Assembly: GCA_021849435.1 (NCBI GenBank)
Contig: JAJZSX010000101.1
Location: forward strand, 1-8,026
Reading direction: 5' to 3'
Source: Actinomycetes bacterium
Lineage (GTDB): Bacteria; Actinomycetota; Acidimicrobiia; Acidimicrobiales; RAAP-2
DNA length: 8,026 nucleotides
Shown here piece by piece: positions 1-6,544 of this stretch. The notes under the pieces were generated by a model. It had not been told where the DNA came from and did not search any database. It was given only the letters and a program-made list of their open reading frames with translations. The translations under genes were made by a program, and so were the position numbers. Every line of letters begins with the position of its first letter. The stretch's first letter is position 1.

Positions 1-68
1 GATGCCCAATTCACTACCGTAGCAAGCGTTCCAGTAACTATTGCAAATGATGTCGTAATGTTGCTCAT
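1..68 (-). CDS. Start of an unidentified gene, cut by the left edge
   Basis: Only the first 22 codons are present, reading MSNITTSFAIVTGTLATVVN and then W-A. I do not recognise the protein. The visible part is rich in Ser/Thr and small hydrophobic residues, without charged residues, so it could be a membrane segment or an uncleaved signal, but 22 residues are too few to decide. The start was chosen because a strong GGAGG lies 8 bases before ATG 68; the ATG two codons earlier (74) would sit only 2 bases from it. The gene lies downstream of GAF-ANTAR protein 1 on the same strand, after a 300-base gap containing a dyad and a hairpin, so it probably has its own promoter or is subject to read-through control. 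Confidence 0.6.
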   Translation of the reverse strand, partial: MSNITTSFAIVTGTLATVVNWA

Positions 69-76
69 GAGCATTT

Positions 77-81
77 CCTCC
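77..81 (-). promoter_or_regulatory. Ribosome binding site GGAGG deciding the start at 68
   Basis: The minus strand reads GGGAGGAA and then ATG-CTC-ATG. The spacing of GGAGG is 2 bases to the first ATG and 8 bases to the second. The second is the normal distance, so translation should begin at 68. Confidence 0.65.
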
Positions 82-176
82 CGTACACGGCGTCACCAAG
101 TGCACTATTCGACGACAATGACGCCGTATAATTATGGAGCCATTTTACCAGTAATCGCATCGCAATTGCCCGGCAG

Positions 177-198
177 GCGATGTGAACGCTTACATCGC
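177..198. promoter_or_regulatory. 22-bp near-palindrome, possible LacI-type operator
   Basis: The core is TGTGAACGCTTACA (181-194), flanked by GCGA on the left and TCGC on the right. The outer seven bases of each arm pair perfectly and the centre is imperfect. The core resembles operators bound by LacI-family repressors, whose sites commonly contain a central CG within TG...CA arms; that link is inference. It lies about 110 bases upstream of the left-edge gene. No LacI-family gene is in the window. As RNA it would form a 7-bp hairpin with no U-tract, so it is a poor intrinsic terminator. Confidence 0.4.
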
Positions 199-350
199 TC
201 ACGAAATACCAGTTCAACGTTCGAATCGGCAAAAATCAGTTAGCGCTGTTCTGAACCATCTAGCCGAGAAACTACGGGTTCAAGCAGTCCGGGCAACGAC
301 ACCGGGCTTGTCGCAATCCCGTCCCGATGCCCAGTGGGTGACCTTCCTCC

Positions 351-377
351 ACATCGTGGTGCAACGCATCACGATGT
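351..377 (-). terminator. Hairpin straddling the stop codon of GAF-ANTAR 1
   Basis: ACATCGTG (351-358) and CACGATGT (370-377) are perfect 8-bp inverted arms with an 11-base spacer that contains part of the TGA stop codon (371-369). No U-tract follows on the minus strand. It could be a U-less actinobacterial terminator, an mRNA 3' stabilising hairpin, or a protein site. It is placed where a terminator would be expected. Confidence 0.35.
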
Positions 378-1109
378 CGCTTTGGTGGCAGGTTGATCGA
401 GAGTCGCTATTGGGATCGAACCGTTCACGACCATGGTGGCGAGGTCCGTGAGCCGATAATTATGGCCTCGCGCGTGGGACCGCAATTGATCGAACGCCGC
501 ATCCATGTCGCACCGCGACGCTTGAGCAATCTTCCCTTTCGCCTGTTCGATAATGATCCGACTGTTGAGGGCGTAGTTCAGCTGATCGTTGACTCGTTGT
601 GCGTTTAACGAGATCTGGTGCTGCAAAATAGCAATCGTCGCTATGTCTGCAAGCCCTTGTGCGACAATTATGTCCTCGTTCGAAACTGCGCCAGCATGCA
701 CTCGGAAGAGATTCAGCGCTCCGAGCGTCCTTCCGCGGAGTCGCATTGGCAGGCAGTGGACTGCGTGGAAGCCCAACTCGATCGCTCGTGGCGTAAACGC
801 TGGCCACCGTGCATCCGGCACGCTGAGCGAATCACTGATAACCGCCTCACCGCTCGTGAAGCAATCGACACACGGCCCCTCGTTCGATTGGATTTGGAAG
901 AGTTCGAGGACACGCATCGATTCACTCGAAGACGCCACGAACTGGAGTTCACCTCCGGGCAACGCCAGCATCACTCCCGCGGCGTCCACGTCGATGGCCT
1001 CCACACTGCGATAACTCAACACCGTCAGGATGTCAATCACGTCGAAGTTGTCGACCAGATTATCCGCCAATTCAACCAACGTCGCCACTACTAGCGATTC
1101 TCTAGCCAT
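369..1109 (-). CDS. GAF-ANTAR domain protein 1 (putative ligand-sensing antitermination regulator)
   Basis: This 246-residue protein has an N-terminal GAF sensor domain (about residues 20-162) and a C-terminal ANTAR domain (about 174-230). The ANTAR pattern is clear: LNSRIIIEQAKGKIA, then an acidic/aromatic D-AFDQLR segment, then a final helix RLTDLATMVV. ANTAR domains are known to bind paired hairpins in nascent RNA and prevent termination. GAF domains bind small ligands or mediate dimerisation; the signal here is unknown. GAF cysteines at residues 80, 83 and 119 might bind a ligand or metal (inference). The ATG at 1109 was chosen because GAAAGGGG lies 7 bases upstream; an in-frame GTG at 1133 would bypass that site. 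It lies 84 bases downstream of a second GAF-ANTAR gene on the same strand. A hairpin spans its stop codon. Confidence 0.9.
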   Translation of the reverse strand: MARESLVVATLVELADNLVDNFDVIDILTVLSYRSVEAIDVDAAGVMLALPGGELQFVASSSESMRVLELFQIQSNEGPCVDCFTSGEAVISDSLSVPDARWPAFTPRAIELGFHAVHCLPMRLRGRTLGALNLFRVHAGAVSNEDIIVAQGLADIATIAILQHQISLNAQRVNDQLNYALNSRIIIEQAKGKIAQASRCDMDAAFDQLRSHARGHNYRLTDLATMVVNGSIPIATLDQPATKATS

Positions 1110-1193
1110 GATGCAACCCCTTTCGCCACGCACCCGCCAATCGCCTCAATCCATCATTACTACGAGCCAGCACTTCCATCACCATCCCTTTTC

Positions 1194-1973
1194 TCACGAA
1201 CTCCACGTGCGGTCGCTTACCTCGTAGTGGATCTGGCGCGCGACTACCAGCGCCGCTAGTTCCTCGAGGCTCATGTCACTTGTGTAGGCGTGCATTCGTA
1301 ACGTGACCAGCGCATCCTTGATAGACATAGCACCTTGAACTGCCACCATTCCCGTCGCTTGGTGCACGGAGAACTCAAACGTCGTGGAATTTCGAAGCTC
1401 CGCTGAAAGATTCCCCCGATCGGCACCGGACTGCATCGCAAGGACGGATCGTCCGATCACTGACGCCATGAGGTAACCGTCGGACCGCTGCGACTCACTC
1501 AACTCCCCTGGTTGGTCGCGGTACAGGCCAAGAGCCCCAAATTGGATAGCGCCAATTCGAACTGGGAACCCGAACACCGCTCTCGCGCCGATAGCCAAGG
1601 CAAGCGGGGCATAAAGCAACAGATCATCGCCGATTGGTGCTGATAGATCAGGCTCATCGACAGCGGCCTCCGAGCGAAGTGACGTAATGCACGGACCCTC
1701 ACCCAACGTCACTTCAAGATTCAGTAACAATCGCGCAACCTCATCCGATGCGCAAAAAGGCGTAATCGGCGCGTCACCTGCGTCGAGGGAAATTCCAGCG
1801 CCGCTCAACTGAACGATGTTCTTCGCAACTATGCACAGCGACTCGCCGCCACCCTCTCGATCGAGGCGCGCCATGTGGTCATAGATCGCGATAAGTCGCT
1901 CCGTTGATTTCACGACGGGAGCGTTTTCACTATCAAGTCCCAGCAACGACTTCGTAGTTAGCCTGCGAGCCAC
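1194..1973 (-). CDS. GAF-ANTAR domain protein 2
   Basis: This 259-residue protein has the same layout as its neighbour. A GAF domain spans about residues 43-178, with the typical TLGEGPCITSLRS segment at 89-102 and FGFPVRIGAIQFGALGLY at 134-151. A C-terminal ANTAR domain spans about 195-247 (VHQATGMVAVQGAMSIKDA, then the last helix SLEELAALVVARQ). Sequence similarity to protein 1 is low outside the GAF GEGPC motif, so these are not a recent duplication. The gene starts 51 bases after the GH130 stop codon and could be its co-transcribed fourth partner. The start is uncertain. GTG 1973 is the first possible start after an in-frame stop but has no clear ribosome binding site; ATG 1874 (residue 34) also lacks one but still precedes the GAF domain. 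No histidine kinase is encoded nearby, so sensing is probably through the GAF domain itself. Confidence 0.87.
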   Translation of the reverse strand: MARRLTTKSLLGLDSENAPVVKSTERLIAIYDHMARLDREGGGESLCIVAKNIVQLSGAGISLDAGDAPITPFCASDEVARLLLNLEVTLGEGPCITSLRSEAAVDEPDLSAPIGDDLLLYAPLALAIGARAVFGFPVRIGAIQFGALGLYRDQPGELSESQRSDGYLMASVIGRSVLAMQSGADRGNLSAELRNSTTFEFSVHQATGMVAVQGAMSIKDALVTLRMHAYTSDMSLEELAALVVARQIHYEVSDRTWSS

Positions 1974-2024
1974 TGGCTTGGCTAACCCGGCGGAGAGCTT
2001 GCCCCACGATTGGACTCAGTGCCA

Positions 2025-3506
2025 TCATTCGCTCCACGCGTTGACGGGTTCCAATGCAGCCAACAACTCAGCGATGTTGTACGTGGCGAAACCAATGGAC
2101 TGATCGGCGATACCGTACGGCATGTAGAGGGTCCCGCGGTGAACGATCGAGCCGCACGAATAGACCACGTTGGGTACGTAACCGTCCTGTTCGTCGTCCG
2201 CCGGTATCAACAATGGTCGCGGCAGCTGGGCGATGACCTTGCTCGGATCATCGCGGTCTAGTAACAGCGCACCGATTCCGTAGGTGCGCATCGGACCGAC
2301 CCCGTGGTAGATGACGAGCCAGCCTTCGTCCAATTCGATCGGCGAACCGCAATTGCCCAGCTGCAGGATCTCCCACGGGAGTCGTGGCCGGTGTGCTGTC
2401 ACCGTTGATTCCCACTCGTGCACGTCGGTCGAGAACGTGACCGCGTTGGACTCTCGGTCGTGACGTGAGAGCGCAACGTACTCACCGTTTACCTTGCGCG
2501 GAAAGAGGGCGAGCCCTTTGTTCTGCGCCGCGCGACCCGCAAGCGGCGACGAGACAAAGGTTATGAAGTCAGTGGTCTCAAGCAGCTGCTGAGAAACAGA
2601 CAGGCCGTCAAACGCCGTGTAGGTCGCGTAGTAGACCACCTCGTCACCGTCTTCGAAGCGGACGAATCGGGCGTCTTCCATCCCACTGGACTCGTTTGGC
2701 GCAGTCGGCCAGAGAACTCGCCTAGAGAGGTCGATCGAGTCCTCGAACACAGCGCGATAGAAACTCGCCGCAATGAGGTGAAGAAGGCGAGCTACTTCAG
2801 AAACATTGAGCCGAGTGTCGCTCTGTGTCTCGAGCTTGGCAATCGCAGCCTTGAGGTCAGTGAAGTCAAACGTCTCTTCGAGGGCATCGAGGACCGTTGC
2901 GGCCGTCTCTCCATCGTTGCCGACGTCGCGAAGCAACGCGTGAAACGACGTGCGTCGTAGAGTTGATGATGATGTGGTGGCCACCACGGGGAAGGGATGG
3001 GCCTCATTGATCGTGAGTTGACCCGTCGAGTCGATCACGCCAGTTCGAAAGACGATTGACGAACGATGACCCTCTCCAATTGCTCGATAGCTCAACACGA
3101 CTCGAAGTTGATCTTCCGCCATGCCCGACTGATTCGGGTGCTCGACGAGACTCGGATTACAGATGGCGGCGCCTTCGATCGCGTATTCGTGTGTGAATGC
3201 AGCACCGAGCAGCCGGCGTCGATTCAATGAGACCACGTCGGCGACGTAGTCGATCACCCGATCCGCGTGCGTGTCGAAAACCTCCGTCAAGTTCTGGTGG
3301 CGATGTTCGAAGCGCGTCAAGAGCTCGGCGAGCTCACCTTCAACCTCGGTCTCGCTGAGCGCGAGCACCCGTTCGACCGTGCTCGATGCACGTGACTCAC
3401 TGCCGCCGACCAGCTCCTGACCTGGGACAAACAGTCGTGACACGACGCGCGACGGATTCAGACGCAGCCGGACCGGCTGTCTTGTCGCAAGTCCCATGTC
3501 CCTCAT
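2025..3506 (-). CDS. GH130 family glycosidase / mannoside phosphorylase-like enzyme
   Basis: This 493-residue protein carries the GH130 five-bladed propeller signatures: NPSL (117-120), EGHRSSIVFRTG (145-156), GMEDAR (275-280) with D278 the expected general acid, KGLALFPRKVNGEY (330-343), NCGSPI (385-390), YHGV (400-403) and YVPNVVYSCG (443-452). Characterised GH130 enzymes are phosphorylases or hydrolases acting on beta-mannosides. Whether this one uses phosphate or water cannot be settled by eye, although H401 and arginines 337 and 348 sit where anion-binding residues could be. It is longer than the roughly 300-400 residues usual for the family. About 110 residues precede the first blade motif, and a helical, charged stretch of about 85 residues (180-265) sits before GMEDAR. 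No signal peptide is seen, so it is cytoplasmic. Its ATG overlaps the stop of the preceding gene (ATGA), implying translational coupling. Confidence 0.88.
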   Translation of the reverse strand: MRDMGLATRQPVRLRLNPSRVVSRLFVPGQELVGGSESRASSTVERVLALSETEVEGELAELLTRFEHRHQNLTEVFDTHADRVIDYVADVVSLNRRRLLGAAFTHEYAIEGAAICNPSLVEHPNQSGMAEDQLRVVLSYRAIGEGHRSSIVFRTGVIDSTGQLTINEAHPFPVVATTSSSTLRRTSFHALLRDVGNDGETAATVLDALEETFDFTDLKAAIAKLETQSDTRLNVSEVARLLHLIAASFYRAVFEDSIDLSRRVLWPTAPNESSGMEDARFVRFEDGDEVVYYATYTAFDGLSVSQQLLETTDFITFVSSPLAGRAAQNKGLALFPRKVNGEYVALSRHDRESNAVTFSTDVHEWESTVTAHRPRLPWEILQLGNCGSPIELDEGWLVIYHGVGPMRTYGIGALLLDRDDPSKVIAQLPRPLLIPADDEQDGYVPNVVYSCGSIVHRGTLYMPYGIADQSIGFATYNIAELLAALEPVNAWSE

Positions 3507-4522
3507 GTGAAACTCAGTGCGAATCGACGAGCGTGCTGCAACGTGCTGAGCAGCGCCACCGTGGACTCCGTTCCTTGGTTGAGATTGGGACCGTGCGGAG
3601 TCAATCCGTCGTACCCGCCGCCGCTAGTCATATCGAACATCACCGCATCGGCATCGTTGTCACCCATGAACCACGCGACCGCTCGGTCTAACCCGGTTAG
3701 CCATTGTCGGTCACCAGCGACGTCGTACGCCCGAACGCACGCCTCGGCGATGGCCGCCACCTCAATGGGCTGTTGGTCGAACAGGCGCAAAGGATCACGA
3801 GGACCTCTCCCACCAACGGGAGTCACAGAAAGATGTCCAGATCGGGTTTCCATAGCGAGCAACCAATGTAATTGACGCAAGCCCATCCGAAGGAGTCGCC
3901 CGTCCCCGAGCCAGGAACCGGCGGCGATCACCGCTTCGGCCAATGCCGCGTTGGCGTAGGTGAGCCGGCCCTCCGGCCACTGCCAGTCTCGCGACACCTC
4001 ACCTCGATCGAGTACGTTGAGTCCCGCCATGAGCAAGTCGTGCGCACCACGATTTCCCGGTTCGACGTGAAGCACTTCGACCGCGCCGATCACGGCCCAC
4101 GCCATAGAACGGGGCCACGATGACCGAGTCTTCGCGCCACGTTCGAACAGTTGGTGGGCTTCGCTCACGAGGCCAGGGCTCGGCGCCAAAGCGATCGTCG
4201 TTCCCAACGCCCACATCGCGCGGCCCCAACAGTCCTCCGTTGACGGCTCACCCCACCAGGCGCCACTAACCAATCGCCGATTCGTGAATTCGCCGCTCGG
4301 TGCCTGAGCGAGCCGGAGAAACTCCATCGAGGACTCGGCAAGTCGAAGTAGCGCTCCCGTGACGAGTGGCTCGCGCACCACCACCAGCAGCACGCGGGCG
4401 ACGTCGTCTGTGCAGTACCCATGCTCAACGCGAGCGACGTCGTGGTCCGCGTGCTCGAACGTACCAAACGGACCCGTCATCGCGAGCAAATGAGAGAAGT
4501 TCGGTGACGGGACTGTGATCAT
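3503..4522 (-). CDS. Alpha-helical toroid-like protein of a GT4/GH130 cluster
   Basis: This protein of 339 residues is probably an (alpha/alpha)-barrel. Amphipathic helices alternate with conserved-looking turns: GYCTDDVARVLL (35-46), TEDCWGRAMWALG (95-107), WQWPEGRLTYANAALAEA (180-197), DQQPIEVAAIAEAC (249-262) and a terminal FD-SGGGYDGL plus NLNQGTESTVA segment (296-323). Repeated Trp/Glu/Asp-rich turns suggest a carbohydrate-binding or catalytic cleft like those of toroidal glycosidases and epimerases. As I recall, the same domain occurs fused to or next to GT4 enzymes beside GH130 genes in other bacteria, but no activity is established that I can name. ATG 4522 was chosen over a longer frame starting at 4591. 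It gives a 4-base ATGA overlap with the GT4 stop, matching the overlap at its own 3' end, and the extra N-terminal residues are an Arg/Ser-rich stretch antisense to nothing conserved. No signal peptide. Confidence 0.75.
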   Translation of the reverse strand: MITVPSPNFSHLLAMTGPFGTFEHADHDVARVEHGYCTDDVARVLLVVVREPLVTGALLRLAESSMEFLRLAQAPSGEFTNRRLVSGAWWGEPSTEDCWGRAMWALGTTIALAPSPGLVSEAHQLFERGAKTRSSWPRSMAWAVIGAVEVLHVEPGNRGAHDLLMAGLNVLDRGEVSRDWQWPEGRLTYANAALAEAVIAAGSWLGDGRLLRMGLRQLHWLLAMETRSGHLSVTPVGGRGPRDPLRLFDQQPIEVAAIAEACVRAYDVAGDRQWLTGLDRAVAWFMGDNDADAVMFDMTSGGGYDGLTPHGPNLNQGTESTVALLSTLQHARRFALSFT

Positions 4523-5658
4523 GCGTCTGCGTTCGCTCGTTGGAGGAACGGGCGAGCGGCGCGAACGTACTGTTCTGCGACCGCGTCCCAACTCAACCCC
4601 GGTGCCAGACTGCGGGCTTCGCGGGCCATAGACGTAGCCAACGCCGGCTCGGTCACGACTCGCCGGATGGCGTCACCAATTGACGCGGGATCACGATGGT
4701 TGACGATGATCCCCGCTCCCGTGCCGAGCAGTTCACGCGAGTGAGGGAACGACGTGGCGATCACCGGTCGACCGGCCGCAATGGCGTCGACCAAGACGCC
4801 TGACGTCGCTTGGTCGAACGAGTCGTACGGCAGGATCACCGCGTCGGCGCTGGTGATCACCGCGGTCAGGTAGTCGAGGTCGTAGTAGGCATTGTCGAAT
4901 CGGACAAGGTCACCGACACCGTTAGCCCTGACACGTTGCTCCAACATGTGTCGATAGACGTCACCCTCGTGCGCGAGGACCTTCGGGTGGGTGCGACCCA
5001 TCACGAGATACTGCGGTGTCGGAGTGAGATCCCGGAGACCAGCCATCGCGTCAATCACCCACTCGATGCCCTTACCGGGTCCGATCAAGCCCCACGTCAG
5101 CAGCAGGGGCGGCGCGTCGATCTGTCGATTGGCGACCCCCGAGGTCACAGCGGCGCCGTGTGGAATGACTTCGACCGGCGTGGGGCCGATGTCATTGACC
5201 GACTCCAAGACCGAAGCGGCGGCGCGGGTCATTACCACGATCTGATCGGCCTGGGCGATGACGGCGTTCAAGATGTCCCGTTGGTGCGGTGTTGGATTCG
5301 GCAATGCCGTGTGCAACACCACGAGCTTAGGGACGTGCACACCGTCGAGGACACGAAGGATGTCCGATCCGTCGGTCCCCCCATACAGGCCGTACTCGTG
5401 CTGCACGATGGCCGCGTCACAGCGATTCAGGGCCTCGATCGCGCCCGTGGCAGTCGACGGATCTGTTGCGATCAGCTCGGCCAACACGGGAAACACTGAA
5501 GTCGAGTGCGCCTCGGGCCGATCGAGCACGCGCACCATGTTCACCGTCGCCCCACGTCGGCGAAGCGCCGTACCGAGTGCCACGGAAAACGTCGCGATTC
5601 CGCACGGCGTCGGTGGCGTGCTACTCAATATTCCATAAGTCGCTTGACTCAATCTCAC
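4519..5658 (-). CDS. GT4-family glycosyltransferase
   Basis: This 379-residue GT-B fold enzyme transfers a sugar from a nucleotide donor to an unknown acceptor in the cytoplasm. The N-terminal domain opens with GILSSTPPTPCGIATFSVAL (9-28), a Gly-containing acceptor-side loop, followed by VQHEYGLYGG (85-94). The C-terminal donor domain has LTWGLIGPGKGIEWVIDAM (187-205), a nucleotide-sugar contact loop typical of GT4, GRTHP (221-225), and PYDSFDQATSGVLVDAIAAG (277-296). At the usual E-x7-E position it has Q283 and D291. GTG 5658 is preferred because AGAGGG lies 10 bases upstream and the protein then begins just before the first beta strand. An earlier GTG at 5685 is possible. The frame further upstream lacks any GT-B sequence. 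It is the first gene of the ATGA-coupled trio. Confidence 0.88.
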   Translation of the reverse strand: MRLSQATYGILSSTPPTPCGIATFSVALGTALRRRGATVNMVRVLDRPEAHSTSVFPVLAELIATDPSTATGAIEALNRCDAAIVQHEYGLYGGTDGSDILRVLDGVHVPKLVVLHTALPNPTPHQRDILNAVIAQADQIVVMTRAAASVLESVNDIGPTPVEVIPHGAAVTSGVANRQIDAPPLLLTWGLIGPGKGIEWVIDAMAGLRDLTPTPQYLVMGRTHPKVLAHEGDVYRHMLEQRVRANGVGDLVRFDNAYYDLDYLTAVITSADAVILPYDSFDQATSGVLVDAIAAGRPVIATSFPHSRELLGTGAGIIVNHRDPASIGDAIRRVVTEPALATSMAREARSLAPGLSWDAVAEQYVRAARPFLQRANADA

Positions 5659-5854
5659 GGTTATACCGCCCTCTTCGCTAGGCACCGCTGCGTAATAGTC
5701 CGATCTGTTGGTGCAGCCAGTGAGTGACGACGCTGCTCTTGCTTGACCGGTTGTGTCCCCGTCGTTATGAACGGGCCAGGGGCCGCGATTGCTCGGCACC
5801 CACCACGGCCTCGCCCACCCCAGGTTCGCTGACGATGATCGCCAGACGGAACCA
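5659..5854 (-). promoter_or_regulatory. 196-base leader upstream of the GT4 gene
   Basis: This stretch lies between the stop of the membrane-protein gene and the GTG of the GT4 gene. It presumably holds the promoter and/or untranslated leader of the carbohydrate operon. On the minus strand three short complementary blocks occur in order: GCAGC (5736-5732), GCTGC (5717-5713) and GCAGC (5691-5687). The middle block can pair with either neighbour, a layout that could switch between two hairpins. The stems are only 5 bp, so this is weak. I found no convincing -35/-10 pair and no U-tract terminator. The AGAGGG ribosome binding site is at 5674-5669. Confidence 0.3.
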
Positions 5855-6046
5855 TTATCGAGGCCTCGAATCCGCCACGACTCGCCCAAGTAGCTTGAGC
5901 GCAATCATGAGGGAGGCGAGCGCCAGGATTGTGGTCACGCTCTGAAGCGCGCCGTAGATCGGCGGCGCCACGCGCACGGGCTCTGGTCGCTCGACCGTAG
6001 GTGCCGTCGCGGCCTTGATGCCTGTAAACAAACGGTGCAGCAGCAT
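5855..6046 (-). CDS. Small single-pass membrane protein, function unknown
   Basis: This 63-residue protein has a basic N-terminus (MLLHRLFTGIK), a Pro/Val-rich linker (residues 16-30) and one hydrophobic helix of about 20-25 residues (about 31-55, GALQSVTTILALASLMIALK), ending in a short basic tail LLGRVVADSRPR. ATG 6046 was chosen because GGAGAAG lies 4 bases upstream; a longer frame reaching 6094 adds only an Arg-rich stretch with no such site. I do not recognise a family. The gene lies between the winged-helix regulator and the GT4 gene, all on one strand, with gaps of 132 and 196 bases. It may be under the regulator's control, or it may anchor or sense something for the downstream enzymes; both are speculation. 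Confidence 0.6.
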   Translation of the reverse strand: MLLHRLFTGIKAATAPTVERPEPVRVAPPIYGALQSVTTILALASLMIALKLLGRVVADSRPR

Positions 6047-6085
6047 TGCTCTTCTCCATCTTGCATGGAGTCGTCTTGCCCGAAC

Positions 6086-6162
6086 GAGTGACAATCAAAC
6101 GGATTGTCCGACCCGAACCCGGCGTCTCGATAGATGAGGAAATCCTTCCCTCGTTGTCACTC
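6086..6162. repeat. Inverted pair of a 9-bp motif GAGTGACAA / TTGTCACTC
   Basis: GAGTGACAA (6086-6094) is exactly reversed as TTGTCACTC (6154-6162) in the 132-base gap before the membrane-protein gene. The left copy overlaps the 19-bp dyad at 6090. The GAGTGAC core recurs at 5722-5728 in the GT4 leader and also at 7328-7334 across the iron permease stop codon, so part of this may be chance. Confidence 0.3.
6090..6108. promoter_or_regulatory. 19-bp inverted repeat upstream of the small membrane protein
   Basis: GACAATC (6090-6096) and GATTGTC (6102-6108) are perfect 7-bp arms around AAACG. It lies 44 bases upstream of ATG 6046 and 70 bases past the regulator stop codon. Its size and spacing fit a dimeric DNA-binding protein's operator. 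As RNA it would be a 7-bp hairpin with a 5-base loop and no U-tract, so a weak terminator for the regulator gene is the alternative. Confidence 0.4.
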
Positions 6163-6178
6163 TAATGGCGGTGCCCCA

Positions 6179-6544
6179 TTACCGCACCGGTGAATTCGTG
6201 GTGGGTAGCGTCAGCGACGAGTCATCGTCATCCAGCAACGCGACGAAATCGCCAATCGCGCGGACGCGATCCACGAAATCGGGAATCGGGAGCTGACTGC
6301 GAACCTCGTAACGGTTTCGTCGGCCACTCTTTGCTCGAATCACGTAGCCCGAACTAATGAGATCGGTGAGAATCCCCTGGACGCGACGCTCCGTGAGGTC
6401 GACTGAACGCGCGATGTCACAAAGTCGGACTTCAGGGTTCTTGGCCACATCGAGCAGGACTCGTGCGTGCTTGGTCAAGAAACTCCACGGCGCATCCGAA
6501 ATTGGCGTCGGGACCACACTTACCTGAAGTTTATTTCGTGTCAT
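6179..6544 (-). CDS. Winged helix-turn-helix transcriptional regulator
   Basis: This 121-residue protein contains one winged-helix domain. The sequence WSFLTKHARVLLDVA (20-34) forms the first helix, VRLCDIARSVDLTERRVQGILTDL (39-62) the helix-turn-helix, and VIRAKSGRRNRYEV (68-81) the wing. It belongs to a small, ArsR/MarR-like group common in Actinobacteria, with no known ligand that I can name. The last 35 residues include an acidic run DDDD (105-108) and have no clear fold. It probably binds DNA as a dimer and may control itself and the neighbouring genes. ATG 6544 has no ribosome binding site but sits 8 bases after a TACACT box, so a leaderless message is likely. It is divergent from the 50-residue ORF and lies upstream of the membrane-protein gene on the same strand. 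Confidence 0.82.
   Translation of the reverse strand: MTRNKLQVSVVPTPISDAPWSFLTKHARVLLDVAKNPEVRLCDIARSVDLTERRVQGILTDLISSGYVIRAKSGRRNRYEVRSQLPIPDFVDRVRAIGDFVALLDDDDSSLTLPTTNSPVR

Larger units (their letters stand above)
69..368. other. 300-base intergenic stretch between GAF-ANTAR 1 and the left-edge gene
   Basis: Reading frames here on either strand lack a convincing ribosome binding site or recognisable protein, so I treat it as non-coding. It holds a hairpin across the end of GAF-ANTAR 1 (351-377), a near-palindrome (177-198), and AT-rich DNA around 125-155. On the minus strand that AT-rich DNA gives a possible promoter: TTACTG, 17 bases, then TTATAC. The match is weak and I do not list it as a separate promoter. 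Confidence 0.5.

Noticed and set aside
589..1094. Long plus-strand frames opposite GAF-ANTAR 1
   Set aside because: They are Arg/Ser-rich mirror frames of a clearly conserved gene, without ribosome binding sites.
4810..5499. 229-residue plus-strand frame opposite the GT4 gene
   Set aside because: The composition (Val/Asp/Arg/His-rich) and lack of a ribosome binding site show it is an antisense shadow of the GT4 codons.
5659..5904. N-terminal extension of the GT4 reading frame by up to 82 residues
   Set aside because: The added residues have no GT-B character, overlap the membrane-protein gene, and bypass the ribosome binding site at 5669-5674.
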